A model generated the notes under the pieces. The model was not told the origin of the DNA. It did not search any database and was given only the letters and a program-made list of their open reading frames with translations. Positions 20,106-28,120 of a DNA stretch of 64,000 nt are shown in pieces (within the stretch, counting starts at the first letter, position 1; every line of letters begins with the position of its first letter). This DNA is from Rhodanobacter spathiphylli B39 (GTDB lineage: Bacteria > Pseudomonadota > Gammaproteobacteria > Xanthomonadales > Rhodanobacteraceae): positions 310,001 through 374,000 of the forward strand of contig NZ_AJXT01000004.1 in assembly GCF_000264295.1 (NCBI RefSeq). The letters run 5' to 3'. The position numbers and the translations under genes were made by a program.

Positions 20106-21041
20106 TCAGTGCACCGGTTTGGCGTCGCGCACCGGCACGCTGAGGCTGCACAGGCCGACCTTGCCCACCGGCTCGGGGTAGAACGCATTGTGGCCATGGC
20201 GACTGGCATCGATCAGGGCCGCGAAGCTGGCGCTGTCGGTGCGCAGCACCTCGATCGCCGGTCGCTCCGGCGCCGGCATGTCGGCGGCCAGGCGCACCGA
20301 CTCGATGCGGGTGCGGCGGGCGGGATCGGCATAGAAACCCATCGGCTCGGGCCCGCGCGGCAGGCCGGACAGCAGGGGCATGCCTTCCAGCACGCGGCCG
20401 GCGACGGCGAGGTTGTGATCCAGTTTCCGCGCCTGGCCGATCACCGCGTACAGCGAACTGCCGCTGCCGCTGTCCGGCGCCACGTCGCGCGCCACGCCGA
20501 CCGTGCCATAGCAGTGCGCCACCCACTCCTGGCCGCTGGCCGGATCGCGGCCCACCGGGAAGCCCCCGCTGAAACCGACTTCGGGTGCGTAGACATCGCC
20601 ATCCGGCAATGGCGTCCACGGCTGCTTCGCAGCGATCGCGCGGCTGAACTCCGGCGTCAGGGTCTTGCTGGCCTTGCCCAGTGAACGGATCTTGTCCTTG
20701 TCGCCGTTCTCGTCGTCGTTCGGATCGCCCCACTGGGTGACGAAGTTGTCCTGCACGCGGATGATCGCCAGCCCGTCGAAGTAGTGCTGGCGCACCAGGG
20801 TGCGAATGTTCGCTGCATGCAGCGGGGTGAAATCCTGGGCCAGCTCGATCACCACGCGACCCGTCGGTAGCTGCATCACCAGCAGGTTCTGCGGATCGGG
20901 CCTGCGCCATTCGGCCGGCGCGGATTTCGCCAGGATTTCCTTGGTCGTCGGCGTGGGCTTGCCCTGCTCGGCAGCGAGGGCAGACAACGCGGTCAGGCTG
21001 CTGGCCAGCGCGAGACCGGCGATGAGATGGCGACGACGCAT
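20106..21041 (-). CDS. Secreted cyclophilin-type peptidylprolyl isomerase-like protein
   Basis: A 311-residue protein with a signal peptide (LIAGLALASSLTALSALA). The cyclophilin-like core runs from about 52 to 220: LLVMQLPTGRVVIELAQDFTPLHAANIRTLVRQHYFDGLAIIRVQDNFVTQWGDP, then GTVGVARDVAPDSGSGSSLYAVIG. The canonical FHR...F catalytic stretch reads AIIRVQDNFVTQWGD, so the catalytic Arg is present but the preceding Phe-His is not. The insert and the C-terminal 80 residues are longer than in simple PpiA. It probably acts in periplasmic folding, but activity needs testing. Confidence 0.8.
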   Translation of the reverse strand: MRRRHLIAGLALASSLTALSALAAEQGKPTPTTKEILAKSAPAEWRRPDPQNLLVMQLPTGRVVIELAQDFTPLHAANIRTLVRQHYFDGLAIIRVQDNFVTQWGDPNDDENGDKDKIRSLGKASKTLTPEFSRAIAAKQPWTPLPDGDVYAPEVGFSGGFPVGRDPASGQEWVAHCYGTVGVARDVAPDSGSGSSLYAVIGQARKLDHNLAVAGRVLEGMPLLSGLPRGPEPMGFYADPARRTRIESVRLAADMPAPERPAIEVLRTDSASFAALIDASRHGHNAFYPEPVGKVGLCSLSVPVRDAKPVH

Positions 21042-21191
21042 GGCATTCCCCTTGAGTGACCGATAGGCGAGGGCTGCAACTTAGCAGAGTGCCACCACCA
21101 GTTGATCGCAGGCATGACTTCAGGCCCATGTACTAGTGTCAACTTAATACTATGATTCACATCAGTCTAAGCGGCAGTGCGGGTGAGCGGG

Positions 21192-21557
21192 ATGGACGAC
21201 AGCGTCAGCCAGTTGAAGAAGTTCCAGAAGGAGCTTTCCAGCGGCACCGTGTCGCTGGTGCTGCTGGCGGTGTTGGGGCAGTCGCGCCAGCCGATGTACG
21301 GCTACCAGATCGCCAAGCGGCTGGAAGAGGTGGGCGAAGGGGTGCTTGCCGGCAAGCAGAGTGCGCTGTACCCGGTGCTGCGCAATCTCGAAGCCGCCGG
21401 CCTGCTGGGCAGCGAAGTCGAGCCGTCCGTCAGCGGTCCGCCACGCCGCTATTACCGCATCACCAAGCCGGGGCGCGAAGTCCTGCGCGAGTGGACCGCC
21501 GCGTGGAACGCCACCCGCGATTCCGTCGATAACGTCTTGCAAGGAGGGGTGTCATGA
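21192..21557 (+). CDS. PadR family transcriptional regulator
   Basis: A 121-residue winged-helix regulator: LSSGTVSLVLLAVLGQSRQPMYGYQIAKRLEE, then GVLAGKQSALYPVLRNLEAAGLL and the wing SGPPRRYYRITKPGREVL, the PadR N-terminal domain, followed by a short C-terminal helix. ATG 21192 is preferred; a GTG at 21177 is in frame. The stop overlaps the next gene (ATGA). PadR/HAAS pairs are a recurrent module in which the regulator represses its own operon. Upstream DNA at 21131-21156 is AT-rich with TACTA repeated at 17-base spacing and a TATGAT motif, which may be promoter and operator. Confidence 0.9.
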   Translation: MDDSVSQLKKFQKELSSGTVSLVLLAVLGQSRQPMYGYQIAKRLEEVGEGVLAGKQSALYPVLRNLEAAGLLGSEVEPSVSGPPRRYYRITKPGREVLREWTAAWNATRDSVDNVLQGGVS

Positions 21558-22477
21558 ACGCGCCACGCAGCATCGCCGAGTATCTTGAACAACTGCGCGC
21601 CGCCCTGCGTGGCGCGGACCCCGCCCTGATCCAGGATGCGTTGTACGACGCCGAGGAACACCTGCGCTCGGAACTGGCCGAGCAGCCCGAACGCGGCGAA
21701 GCGGCGATGCTGGAGCACGTGGTGGGCAGCTACGGCGCGCCGGACGAGGTGGCCGAGATCTATCGTGATCAGGAAATCCGCATCCAGCGCGCGTTGCGCC
21801 CGCCGCCGCTGCCGAAGCGGCGTTCGCTGGCGGGGCGCTTCTTCGGCGTGGCGGCCGATCCACGCACCTACGGCGCGCTGTTCTACATGCTGCTGTCGCT
21901 GGCCACGGGCATCTTCTACTTCACCTGGGCCGTCACCGGACTGTCGCTGTCGGCAGGTCTGTCGGTGCTGATCATCGGCCTGCCATTCATCGTGCTGTTC
22001 TTCGGCAGCGTGCGCGTACTGTCGCTGGTCGAGGGGCGCATCGTGGAGGCGATGCTGGGCATGCGCATGCCGCGGCGGCCGGTGTATCCCACCCAGGGCG
22101 TGAGCCTGATGCGGCGCATCGGTCGCATGTTCACCGACGTGCACACCTGGACCACGCTCTGCTACATGTGGCTGATGCTGCCGCTGGGCATCGTGTATTT
22201 CACGCTCGCGGTGACTTTGCTCAGCGTATCCGTCGCCTTCATCGGCGCGCCATTGGCGATGATGTTCCACAACGACTGGATGACCGGGCTGTACGTGAAC
22301 CACCAGGTTCTCGTGGACTGGGGCTTCGGCGCGCACGCGCCGGGTTGGGGCGACGCGATCGCGATGTGCGTGATCGGCATCGTGCTGCTGTTCGCCACCC
22401 TGCATCTGGCGCGCGGCTTGGGCCGGCTGCACGGCTACATCGCCAAGCACATGCTGGTGCCGCGCACGGCCGACTGA
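21554..22477 (+). CDS. HAAS-domain and sensor membrane protein encoded with PadR
   Basis: A 307-residue protein. The N-terminal HAAS-type helical domain (about 1-75: SIAEYLEQLRAALRGADPALIQDALYDAEEHLRSEL...VVGSYGAPDEVAEIY) is followed by a duplicated membrane domain. That domain has two hairpins of the type ALFYMLLSLATGIFYFTWAVTGLSLS and LCYMWLMLPLGIVYFTLAVTLLSVS, each followed by a return helix, as in the putative sensor domain seen in bacterial kinases. HAAS proteins pair with PadR regulators; the likely role is membrane-linked sensing or repressor sequestration. The last helix faces a basic C-terminus. Confidence 0.82.
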   Translation: MNAPRSIAEYLEQLRAALRGADPALIQDALYDAEEHLRSELAEQPERGEAAMLEHVVGSYGAPDEVAEIYRDQEIRIQRALRPPPLPKRRSLAGRFFGVAADPRTYGALFYMLLSLATGIFYFTWAVTGLSLSAGLSVLIIGLPFIVLFFGSVRVLSLVEGRIVEAMLGMRMPRRPVYPTQGVSLMRRIGRMFTDVHTWTTLCYMWLMLPLGIVYFTLAVTLLSVSVAFIGAPLAMMFHNDWMTGLYVNHQVLVDWGFGAHAPGWGDAIAMCVIGIVLLFATLHLARGLGRLHGYIAKHMLVPRTAD

Positions 22478-22492
22478 ACACGCGAACTTCGC

Positions 22493-23695
22493 TCAGACCA
22501 GTTGCAGGTCACGCGGCCGTGCCTGCGGGAAGACGTTCTGCAACTGCCTGTTCGACAGCTCCCAGGTTCGCGCCAGCAAGCCGCCCAGGACGTCGCGGTA
22601 GTTGTTGAGCACCGGGTAGTCGCGGTTCTGCAGCAGGCAGGCGGCGTTCACCGCCACCTGTTCGCCGGCGATGCGCCCGCCATTGACCTTGCCGCCCAGC
22701 ACCCAGTGCACGGTGCCGTGGCCGTGGTCGGTGCCCCTGTCGCCATTCTCGCGGAAGGTGCGGCCGAACTCGGACAGCACCACCACGACGGTGTTGTTCC
22801 ATTCGTCGCCCAGGGCGTCGGCATAGGCGGCCAGGCCTTCGCCCAGGTTGCGCAGGTTGTTGGCCAGGCCGCCGCTGACGCTGCCCTGGTTGACGTGGGT
22901 GTCCCAGCCGCCGACATCGACGAAACCCAGGCGGTACTGGTCGCGCATCAGGGTGGCGATGCGTCGCGTCTCGGTGGCGAAGCTGCGGGCGCTGGGCGCG
23001 CCGCCGCTGGCCTTGACCATCTCGTTGCGCAGGTCCTCGGAGATCGACGCCGGCAGCGCGAGCCCGTCGGCGGTGGCGGCGGCCAGCGGCGTGCCCTTGT
23101 ACATGTCGCCGAGGATCGTTGACTGCCGCGCGTTGAAGCGGGCCTTCGGATCGGCCTTCATCGAGATGTTGGGGATGTCCTTGCCGGCACCCTGGAAACT
23201 CAGTGGCAGGTTTTTGGTGAAGGCGATCGCGGGCACGCCGCTGAGCTGGCTGGACAATCGCGCCAGGAAGCCCGAACGGAAGCTGCCACGGTTTGCGGTG
23301 GGCTGGCCCGATTCGATGTTGTTCTGGGTCTCGAAGTGGCTGCGCGACAGGTCATCGGTGCCGGCGAACGGCACGAAGGCGAGCTGCTTGCGCTGCCACA
23401 GCGGCAGCAGCGATTCGCGCAATACCGGGTTCAGTCCCCACTGCGCGTCCAGCGCGATCGCGCTGTCGGGATTGGCGGGGTCGGGCCTGGCGATCGCCAG
23501 GCTAGGTCGTGACTCGTAATAGAAGTCGCTGGCGCAGGGCACCAGCAGGTTGTTGCAGTCGTAGCCGCCGCGCAGGAACACCAGCAGGAAGCGCGGCGAG
23601 CTGGCTGGCGCGGCGAACAGGTTGCCGCTGAAGGACAGGGCGGGCAGGGTTGCCGCGGAGGCGGCGGCGAGCAGGAATTGGCGACGGTTCATCAT
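22493..23695 (-). CDS. DUF1501 family exported protein
   Basis: A 400-residue protein with an exported N-terminus (MMNRRQFLLAAASAATLPAL, a twin-arginine-like or Sec signal). The body has DUF1501 marks: FLLVFLRGGYDCNNLLVP, the sulfatase-like GGWDTHVNQGSV, and VVVLSEFGRTFRENGDRGTDHGHG with HWVLGGKVNGG. The fold is alkaline-phosphatase-like, with His/Asp residues that could bind metal. It is encoded 15 bases downstream of the DUF1800 gene; the two are a conserved pair. Biochemical function is not established. Confidence 0.88.
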   Translation of the reverse strand: MMNRRQFLLAAASAATLPALSFSGNLFAAPASSPRFLLVFLRGGYDCNNLLVPCASDFYYESRPSLAIARPDPANPDSAIALDAQWGLNPVLRESLLPLWQRKQLAFVPFAGTDDLSRSHFETQNNIESGQPTANRGSFRSGFLARLSSQLSGVPAIAFTKNLPLSFQGAGKDIPNISMKADPKARFNARQSTILGDMYKGTPLAAATADGLALPASISEDLRNEMVKASGGAPSARSFATETRRIATLMRDQYRLGFVDVGGWDTHVNQGSVSGGLANNLRNLGEGLAAYADALGDEWNNTVVVVLSEFGRTFRENGDRGTDHGHGTVHWVLGGKVNGGRIAGEQVAVNAACLLQNRDYPVLNNYRDVLGGLLARTWELSNRQLQNVFPQARPRDLQLV

Positions 23696-23710
23696 GGCTG
23701 TGCGGGAACC

Positions 23711-25297
23711 TCAGCGGTAATTGAAATCCGGCGACGACAACAGGTAGGTATTCCATTCCGCTGCCGAAGTGGCCTTGCCCAATGCCACCCGGGTGGCTTG
23801 CGACAGGCGCGGTTCCACCACGGCGCGGTAGAGCGGCGAGTCCAGCGCGGGCACGGCCGGGCGTGGCCGCGGCGTGGCCGGGTTCGGCTCGTCGGTGTCG
23901 GTCATGAACAGCTTGTTGCGGCCACTGCCGATCGCGCGGGCCACGTCGAATCGGGTCGCCATCTGGCCCGAACCCGACCAGCTGGCGCTGTCCAGTGGCC
24001 AGCCGTCGGGCGTGACCCGGCCGAACACCGGCTCGCCCATCTGGTTGAGCCAGTTGACCAGCGGCTGCGCGTTGCTGATCGGCTGGCCGTCGTAGGCGAG
24101 CTTCATCGCGGAAACCAGGAAACGGGTGGGGTCCTTGAACTTGCCCGCCTCGCCGCCGGTCAGCTCCGGCGAATCGAACATCGTGCGCAAGACCGCGGCG
24201 ATGTCGCCGTCGCTGCGCTGGAAGGTTTTCGCCATCGCTTCGATCAGGGCCGGCGGTGGCTGGTCGGCCACGAAGTATTCGGCCAGCTGGCGCGAGACGA
24301 AACGGGCGCAGGCCGGTTGCCGGGTGATCAGGTCCACCGCCTGCTCGATCTCGCGATAGCCGCTGCCGCGGATGCGCTGGCCGAGCAGGGTCTTGTCGCT
24401 GAAGTCGTGCCGGTCCGGATTGAACACGAACAGGCCGTCGCGCACGAAGCCCGGCCGTGTGCGGCCGAAGCGGCCGGCTCGGCGTGGTGCCGCCGGCGCG
24501 ATGCCGGCGCCGGTAAGGATCAGCGCCAGTTGCTGCACGTCATGCTGGGTGTAGCCGGAGCCGACGCCCAGCGCGTGCAGCTCCATCAGCTCGCGGGCGT
24601 AGTTCTCGTTGGTCTTGCCCTTCACGTTCTTCGCGTTGTCGAGGTATTCCAGCATCGCCGGGCTTTTCAGCGTGGCCAGCAGCAGGTCGCGGAACTTGCC
24701 CAGTGCATGCGGCCGGATCGCGTGTTCCTCATAGTCGGCGGCAACCAGGCGCACGCGGCCCTTGGCCGCGTACACGCTGAAGTGGTTGAGCCAGAACCAT
24801 ACGACCTGCTCCTTCAGCGGGTTGCTGCCGTAGATCGCATGCAGCAGTTCGGCCTGTTGGGCCTGCTGGGCCAGTGCACGGGCCTGTTTTTGCAGGTTCT
24901 TCTTCGCGGCGACCCTGGCGTCGCCCTCAGGCATCGACTTCAGCTGGCGCCGCGCTTCGGCGGCCTGGGCCAGCAGTTCCTGCGGCGGCGTGCTGATCGC
25001 CGGGTAGCTGGCGATCAGGCGGGCGATGGCTGGCGGCAGCGTGTCGTCGTGATCGGCCAGCTGGACATCGAGCCAGCGCTGGCGGCCGAGTTTGCGGTAG
25101 CTGGCCAAGCTGGCCGAGTCGATGCCGAAGGTCGCCCGCTGCAGCCAGCGCACGTCGGAAGGAGCCAGTGCTCGGCCCGCGGAGTCCGGCGCGTGCGCCG
25201 AGGCGGCGAGCGACAGCAGCAGGGTCGCGGTGAATGGAAGCAGGCGGCGATGGAACCTGCGGTGCCGAGCTTCAGATCGGGCAGAAGAGGGTTGCAT
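23711..25297 (-). CDS. DUF1800 family exported protein
   Basis: A 528-residue protein with a signal peptide (LLPFTATLLLSLAASAHA). DUF1800 marks are RWLQRATFGIDSAS near the start of the domain, LLHAIYGSNPLKEQVVWFWLNHFSVY, and LEYLDNAKNVKGKTNENYARELMELHALG with TQHDVQQLA, then YFVADQPPPALIEAMAKTF. The gene precedes the DUF1501 gene in an apparent two-gene operon. The pair is widespread in Proteobacteria and Planctomycetes without a known reaction. The Glu-Leu-Met-Glu-Leu-His motif with downstream conserved residues suggests a metal or substrate site. Confidence 0.88.
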   Translation of the reverse strand: MQPSSARSEARHRRFHRRLLPFTATLLLSLAASAHAPDSAGRALAPSDVRWLQRATFGIDSASLASYRKLGRQRWLDVQLADHDDTLPPAIARLIASYPAISTPPQELLAQAAEARRQLKSMPEGDARVAAKKNLQKQARALAQQAQQAELLHAIYGSNPLKEQVVWFWLNHFSVYAAKGRVRLVAADYEEHAIRPHALGKFRDLLLATLKSPAMLEYLDNAKNVKGKTNENYARELMELHALGVGSGYTQHDVQQLALILTGAGIAPAAPRRAGRFGRTRPGFVRDGLFVFNPDRHDFSDKTLLGQRIRGSGYREIEQAVDLITRQPACARFVSRQLAEYFVADQPPPALIEAMAKTFQRSDGDIAAVLRTMFDSPELTGGEAGKFKDPTRFLVSAMKLAYDGQPISNAQPLVNWLNQMGEPVFGRVTPDGWPLDSASWSGSGQMATRFDVARAIGSGRNKLFMTDTDEPNPATPRPRPAVPALDSPLYRAVVEPRLSQATRVALGKATSAAEWNTYLLSSPDFNYR

Positions 25298-25395
25298 GGC
25301 GGAACCTTGGCTGGGAGGCGCTGCGCGTCACGGCACCACAGAAGGTTTCAACGCCGTGCCCGCCCAACGGATGACACAGGCGTGGTTCCCGCCGT

Positions 25396-25683
25396 TCAGA
25401 ACTCGTCCACGAACTCGATGCCGGCGGCCGCTTCCCCGGCTGCCTCCTCGGCGCGGGCGCGCACGTCGTCCGCGACCCCGTCATCGGGCGTGTCCACTTC
25501 GATGCGGTAGACGTGGCCTTCGCTGTCGCTGACCGAGTCGCTGGAGCTGGAGTCGTCGCGCATCCCGGAGATCAGGTCGTCGATCTCCTCGACGTGCTCG
25601 ATGCGATCGAGGCCGTGCAGGGTCGCGATGACGGCATCGGCGTCGGCGCGGCTGCCGATCAGGCGGAAGCGGACCATGGGCAT
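25396..25683 (-). CDS. Hypothetical small acidic protein
   Basis: A 95-residue protein, MPMVRFRLIGSRADADAVIATLHGLDRIEHVEEIDD..., with a beta-alpha-beta start resembling ACT or ferredoxin-like folds, a Ser/Asp-rich linker (MRDDSSSSDSVSDSEG) and an acidic Ala/Glu-rich C-terminus ending in FVDEF. The chosen start has GAGGAG upstream on the reverse strand; the open frame extends further to 25827 but overlaps the methyltransferase gene. I do not recognise a family. It is divergent from the methyltransferase gene. Confidence 0.6.
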   Translation of the reverse strand: MPMVRFRLIGSRADADAVIATLHGLDRIEHVEEIDDLISGMRDDSSSSDSVSDSEGHVYRIEVDTPDDGVADDVRARAEEAAGEAAAGIEFVDEF

Positions 25684-25819
25684 GGGGTTCTCCTCGGGGC
25701 GGGGACGAAAGCTGGGGGGATGCTGGCATCGGCAGCGCATGCAGAAAGTGATGCCGCATCCGGATCGGCGGGTCGGGCGGGATACCATGGACGCTGCCCA
25801 CGCTTGCCCGGACCTCCGC

Positions 25820-26428
25820 ATGACCAAGACCTACGACCGCGCCTATTTCGACAAGTGGTACCGCGACCCGCGACATTCCGTGGCATCGGCGGCCGAACTG
25901 CGGCGCAAGGTGGCGATGGTGGTGGCGCAGGCCGAGTATTACCTGGGGCGTCCGATCCGCAACGTGCTCGACGTGGGCTGTGGCGAGGCGACCTGGCGCG
26001 CGCCGCTGCGCGCCTTGCGGCCGGGGATCACCTACCGCGGCCTGGACGCCAGCGAGTACGTGGTGGCGCGCTACGGCCGCAGCCGCAACATCGGACTGGC
26101 GCGCTTCGGCCAGCTGGAATACCTGCGCTTCGACGAGCGTTTCGACCTGATCGTGTGCACCGACGTGCTGCACTACCTGAAACCGGCGGAAATCCGCGCC
26201 GGCCTGCACGGCATCGGCGAAATGCTCGAAGGCGTGGCCTTCCTCGAAGTGTTCACCAGTCGCGACGACGTGGCCGGCGACCACCAGGGTTTCGTCTCGC
26301 GCGCGCCGGCCTGGTACTTGCGCGAGTTCGGCGAAGTCGGCCTGCTGCCATGCGGCTCGCACTGCTACCTGGGGCCGCGGCTGGAACGGCACATCGCGGC
26401 GCTGGAGCGGGCGCAGTTGGCGGGGTGA
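25820..26428 (+). CDS. Class I SAM-dependent methyltransferase
   Basis: A 202-residue protein with motif I VLDVGCGEATW (about residues 49-59), an acidic post-I residue in YRGLDASEY, and motif IV region FDLIVCTDVLHYL. This is the Methyltransf_11/25-type fold acting on a small molecule or unknown substrate. The start used is ATG 25820; an in-frame ATG at 25787 is possible. It is convergent with nth. There are no clues to the acceptor. Confidence 0.8.
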   Translation: MTKTYDRAYFDKWYRDPRHSVASAAELRRKVAMVVAQAEYYLGRPIRNVLDVGCGEATWRAPLRALRPGITYRGLDASEYVVARYGRSRNIGLARFGQLEYLRFDERFDLIVCTDVLHYLKPAEIRAGLHGIGEMLEGVAFLEVFTSRDDVAGDHQGFVSRAPAWYLREFGEVGLLPCGSHCYLGPRLERHIAALERAQLAG

Positions 26429-26452
26429 CGAGCGAGGAACGCGGCTCCTTCC

Positions 26453-27088
26453 TCACTCCGCCGTCTTGTCCCTGTACCGGCACAAGTCGCGGATCACGCA
26501 GTGCGGGCAATCGGGCTTGCGCGCCTTGCACACGTAGCGGCCGTGCAGGATCAGCCAGTGATGGGCATCCTGCTTGAATTCGGCCGGCACCACTTTCTCC
26601 AGCTTGTCCTCGACCGCACGCACGTCCTTGCCCGGGGCCAGGCCGGTGCGGTTGGAGACGCGGAAGATGTGCGTGTCCACCGCGATGGTCGGTACGCCGA
26701 AGGCGGTGTTGAGCACCACGTTGGCGGTCTTGCGGCCCACGCCGGGCAGCGCTTCCAGCGCCTCGCGGGTGCGCGGCACCTCGCCGTCATGCTGCTCGAT
26801 CAGCAGCCGACACAGCGCAATCACGTTCTTCGCCTTGGCGTTGAACAGGCCGATGGTGCTGATGTAGCGCTTCAGTCCTTCCTCGCCCAGGGCCAGGATG
26901 GCCTGCGGCGTGTTCGCCACCGGATAGAGTTTGCGGGTGGCCTTGTTGACGCCGACGTCGGTGGCCTGCGCCGACAGCACCACCGCCACCAACAGTTCGA
27001 ACGGCGTGGTGTACGCCAGTTCGGTGGTGGGGTGCGGGTCCAGTTCGCGCAGGCGCGAGAACAGCTCGATCACCTCGGCGCGCTTCAC
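26453..27088 (-). CDS. nth: Endonuclease III (DNA glycosylase/AP lyase)
   Basis: 211 residues, the same length as the E. coli enzyme. The helix-hairpin-helix [12 protein letters not shown] contains the catalytic Lys120, and the Asp138 of [11 protein letters not shown] is conserved at the same number. The C-terminal cluster motif C-x6-C-x2-C-x5-C ([17 protein letters not shown]) binds 4Fe-4S. It removes oxidised pyrimidines in base excision repair. Its start overlaps the stop of the rnfB-like gene (ATGA), preserving the rnf-nth linkage known from other gammaproteobacteria. Confidence 0.97.
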   Translation of the reverse strand: MKRAEVIELFSRLRELDPHPTTELAYTTPFELLVAVVLSAQATDVGVNKATRKLYPVANTPQAILALGEEGLKRYISTIGLFNAKAKNVIALCRLLIEQHDGEVPRTREALEALPGVGRKTANVVLNTAFGVPTIAVDTHIFRVSNRTGLAPGKDVRAVEDKLEKVVPAEFKQDAHHWLILHGRYVCKARKPDCPHCVIRDLCRYRDKTAE

Positions 27089-27705
27089 GGTTTCGGCTCC
27101 TGCTGCTTCGCCCTGGCGCGGGCCAGCGCGGCCTGCACCGGGTTCACCGGTCCGGCCGCCGCTTCCACGGCAAGCTTGCGCGCCGCCAGTTCGGTCTCGC
27201 GTTCGGCGCGCTGGCGTTCGAGGCGCGATTCACGGCGCCGGAAGTGTTCGCGCGCCGCATCGGCATGGGCGACATCGATCTGCGCCGGCGGCATCGGTTC
27301 GAGCACGATGCAGTCGACCGGGCAGGCCGGCACGCACAGTTCGCAACCGGTGCAGTCGTCCGCCACCACGGTGTGCATCAGCTTCGAGGCGCCGATGATG
27401 GCGTCGACCGGGCAAGCCTGGATGCACTTGGTGCAGCCGATGCAGTCCGCTTCGACGATGCGCGCCAGCATGCGCGGATGCTCGATGCCGCAGTCGGGAT
27501 CGAGTGGCAGGGCGGGGCGATCGAGCAGGGTGGCCAGCTTTTCGATGCCGGCGGCGCCGCCTGGCGGGCACCGGTTGATCGGCGCCTCGTCGCGGGCGAT
27601 CGCTTCCGCATACGGCCGGCAACCGTGGTAGCCGCATTGCTCGCATTGGGTCTGCGGCAGCACGGCGTCGATGCGGTCAGCGAGAAGGGTGACGGGATCA
27701 CTCAT
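27085..27705 (-). CDS. rnfB: RnfB-like iron-sulfur protein without other Rnf genes
   Basis: A 206-residue protein. The N-terminal Fe-S module is [17 protein letters not shown] with CPPGG, followed by two 4Fe-4S ferredoxin motifs ([16 protein letters not shown] and [16 protein letters not shown]), then a charged C-terminal helix. Usual RnfB proteins start with a transmembrane helix and belong to rnfABCDGE; here the protein starts directly at [12 protein letters not shown], lacks that helix, and no other rnf gene is nearby. The position next to nth and metG suggests it survived loss of the complex. It may act as a soluble electron carrier, possibly for Fe-S or other reductases. Confidence 0.88.
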   Translation of the reverse strand: MSDPVTLLADRIDAVLPQTQCEQCGYHGCRPYAEAIARDEAPINRCPPGGAAGIEKLATLLDRPALPLDPDCGIEHPRMLARIVEADCIGCTKCIQACPVDAIIGASKLMHTVVADDCTGCELCVPACPVDCIVLEPMPPAQIDVAHADAAREHFRRRESRLERQRAERETELAARKLAVEAAAGPVNPVQAALARARAKQQEPKP

Positions 27706-27773
27706 GCGCGATGGTGGGGCGGGCGATAATCGGCGCCCATTGTCACGCAATTGCCGCCGCCTGGAGTGTCGCC

Positions 27774-28064
27774 ATGAAATCGTCGTTTCCCGCTTCGTTG
27801 TTGCTTGCCGCCGTGCTGGGCGCCGGTGGCGCGATCGTGCTGACCCATGCCGCCCCCGCGCAGGCGGCGTCGTCCGAAGTCGCGGGCGACACGGTGACCG
27901 TGTTCGTCGATGCCACCCTGGGTTTCCGCAAGAAGCACATGGCGAACCAGCTGACCAAGTCGCACGCCGACTACGCCGCGCGTGGCTACCGCTACGTGGA
28001 CATGGCGCCGTACAACGAGAACGGCGACCTGGTCGGATTCTTCGTGACTTACACGAAGCAGTAG
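27774..28064 (+). CDS. Small exported protein of unknown function
   Basis: A 96-residue protein with a signal peptide ([24 protein letters not shown]) and a mature domain of about 65 residues: [59 protein letters not shown] precedes the ATG. The alternating pattern suggests a small alpha/beta fold. I do not recognise the family. It lies between the divergent rnfB-nth pair and convergent metG. Confidence 0.65.
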   Translation: MKSSFPASLLLAAVLGAGGAIVLTHAAPAQAASSEVAGDTVTVFVDATLGFRKKHMANQLTKSHADYAARGYRYVDMAPYNENGDLVGFFVTYTKQ

Positions 28065-28120
28065 CGGGCGGGCATGGCGCACGGCGAAAGCTGGCGGGCG
28101 TGCGGCTTCGCCAGACCGAT

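Noticed and set aside
23678-25510. A 610-codon forward frame opposite the DUF1800 gene
   Set aside because: It is a shadow frame; the reverse strand encodes a signal peptide and conserved DUF1800 motifs.
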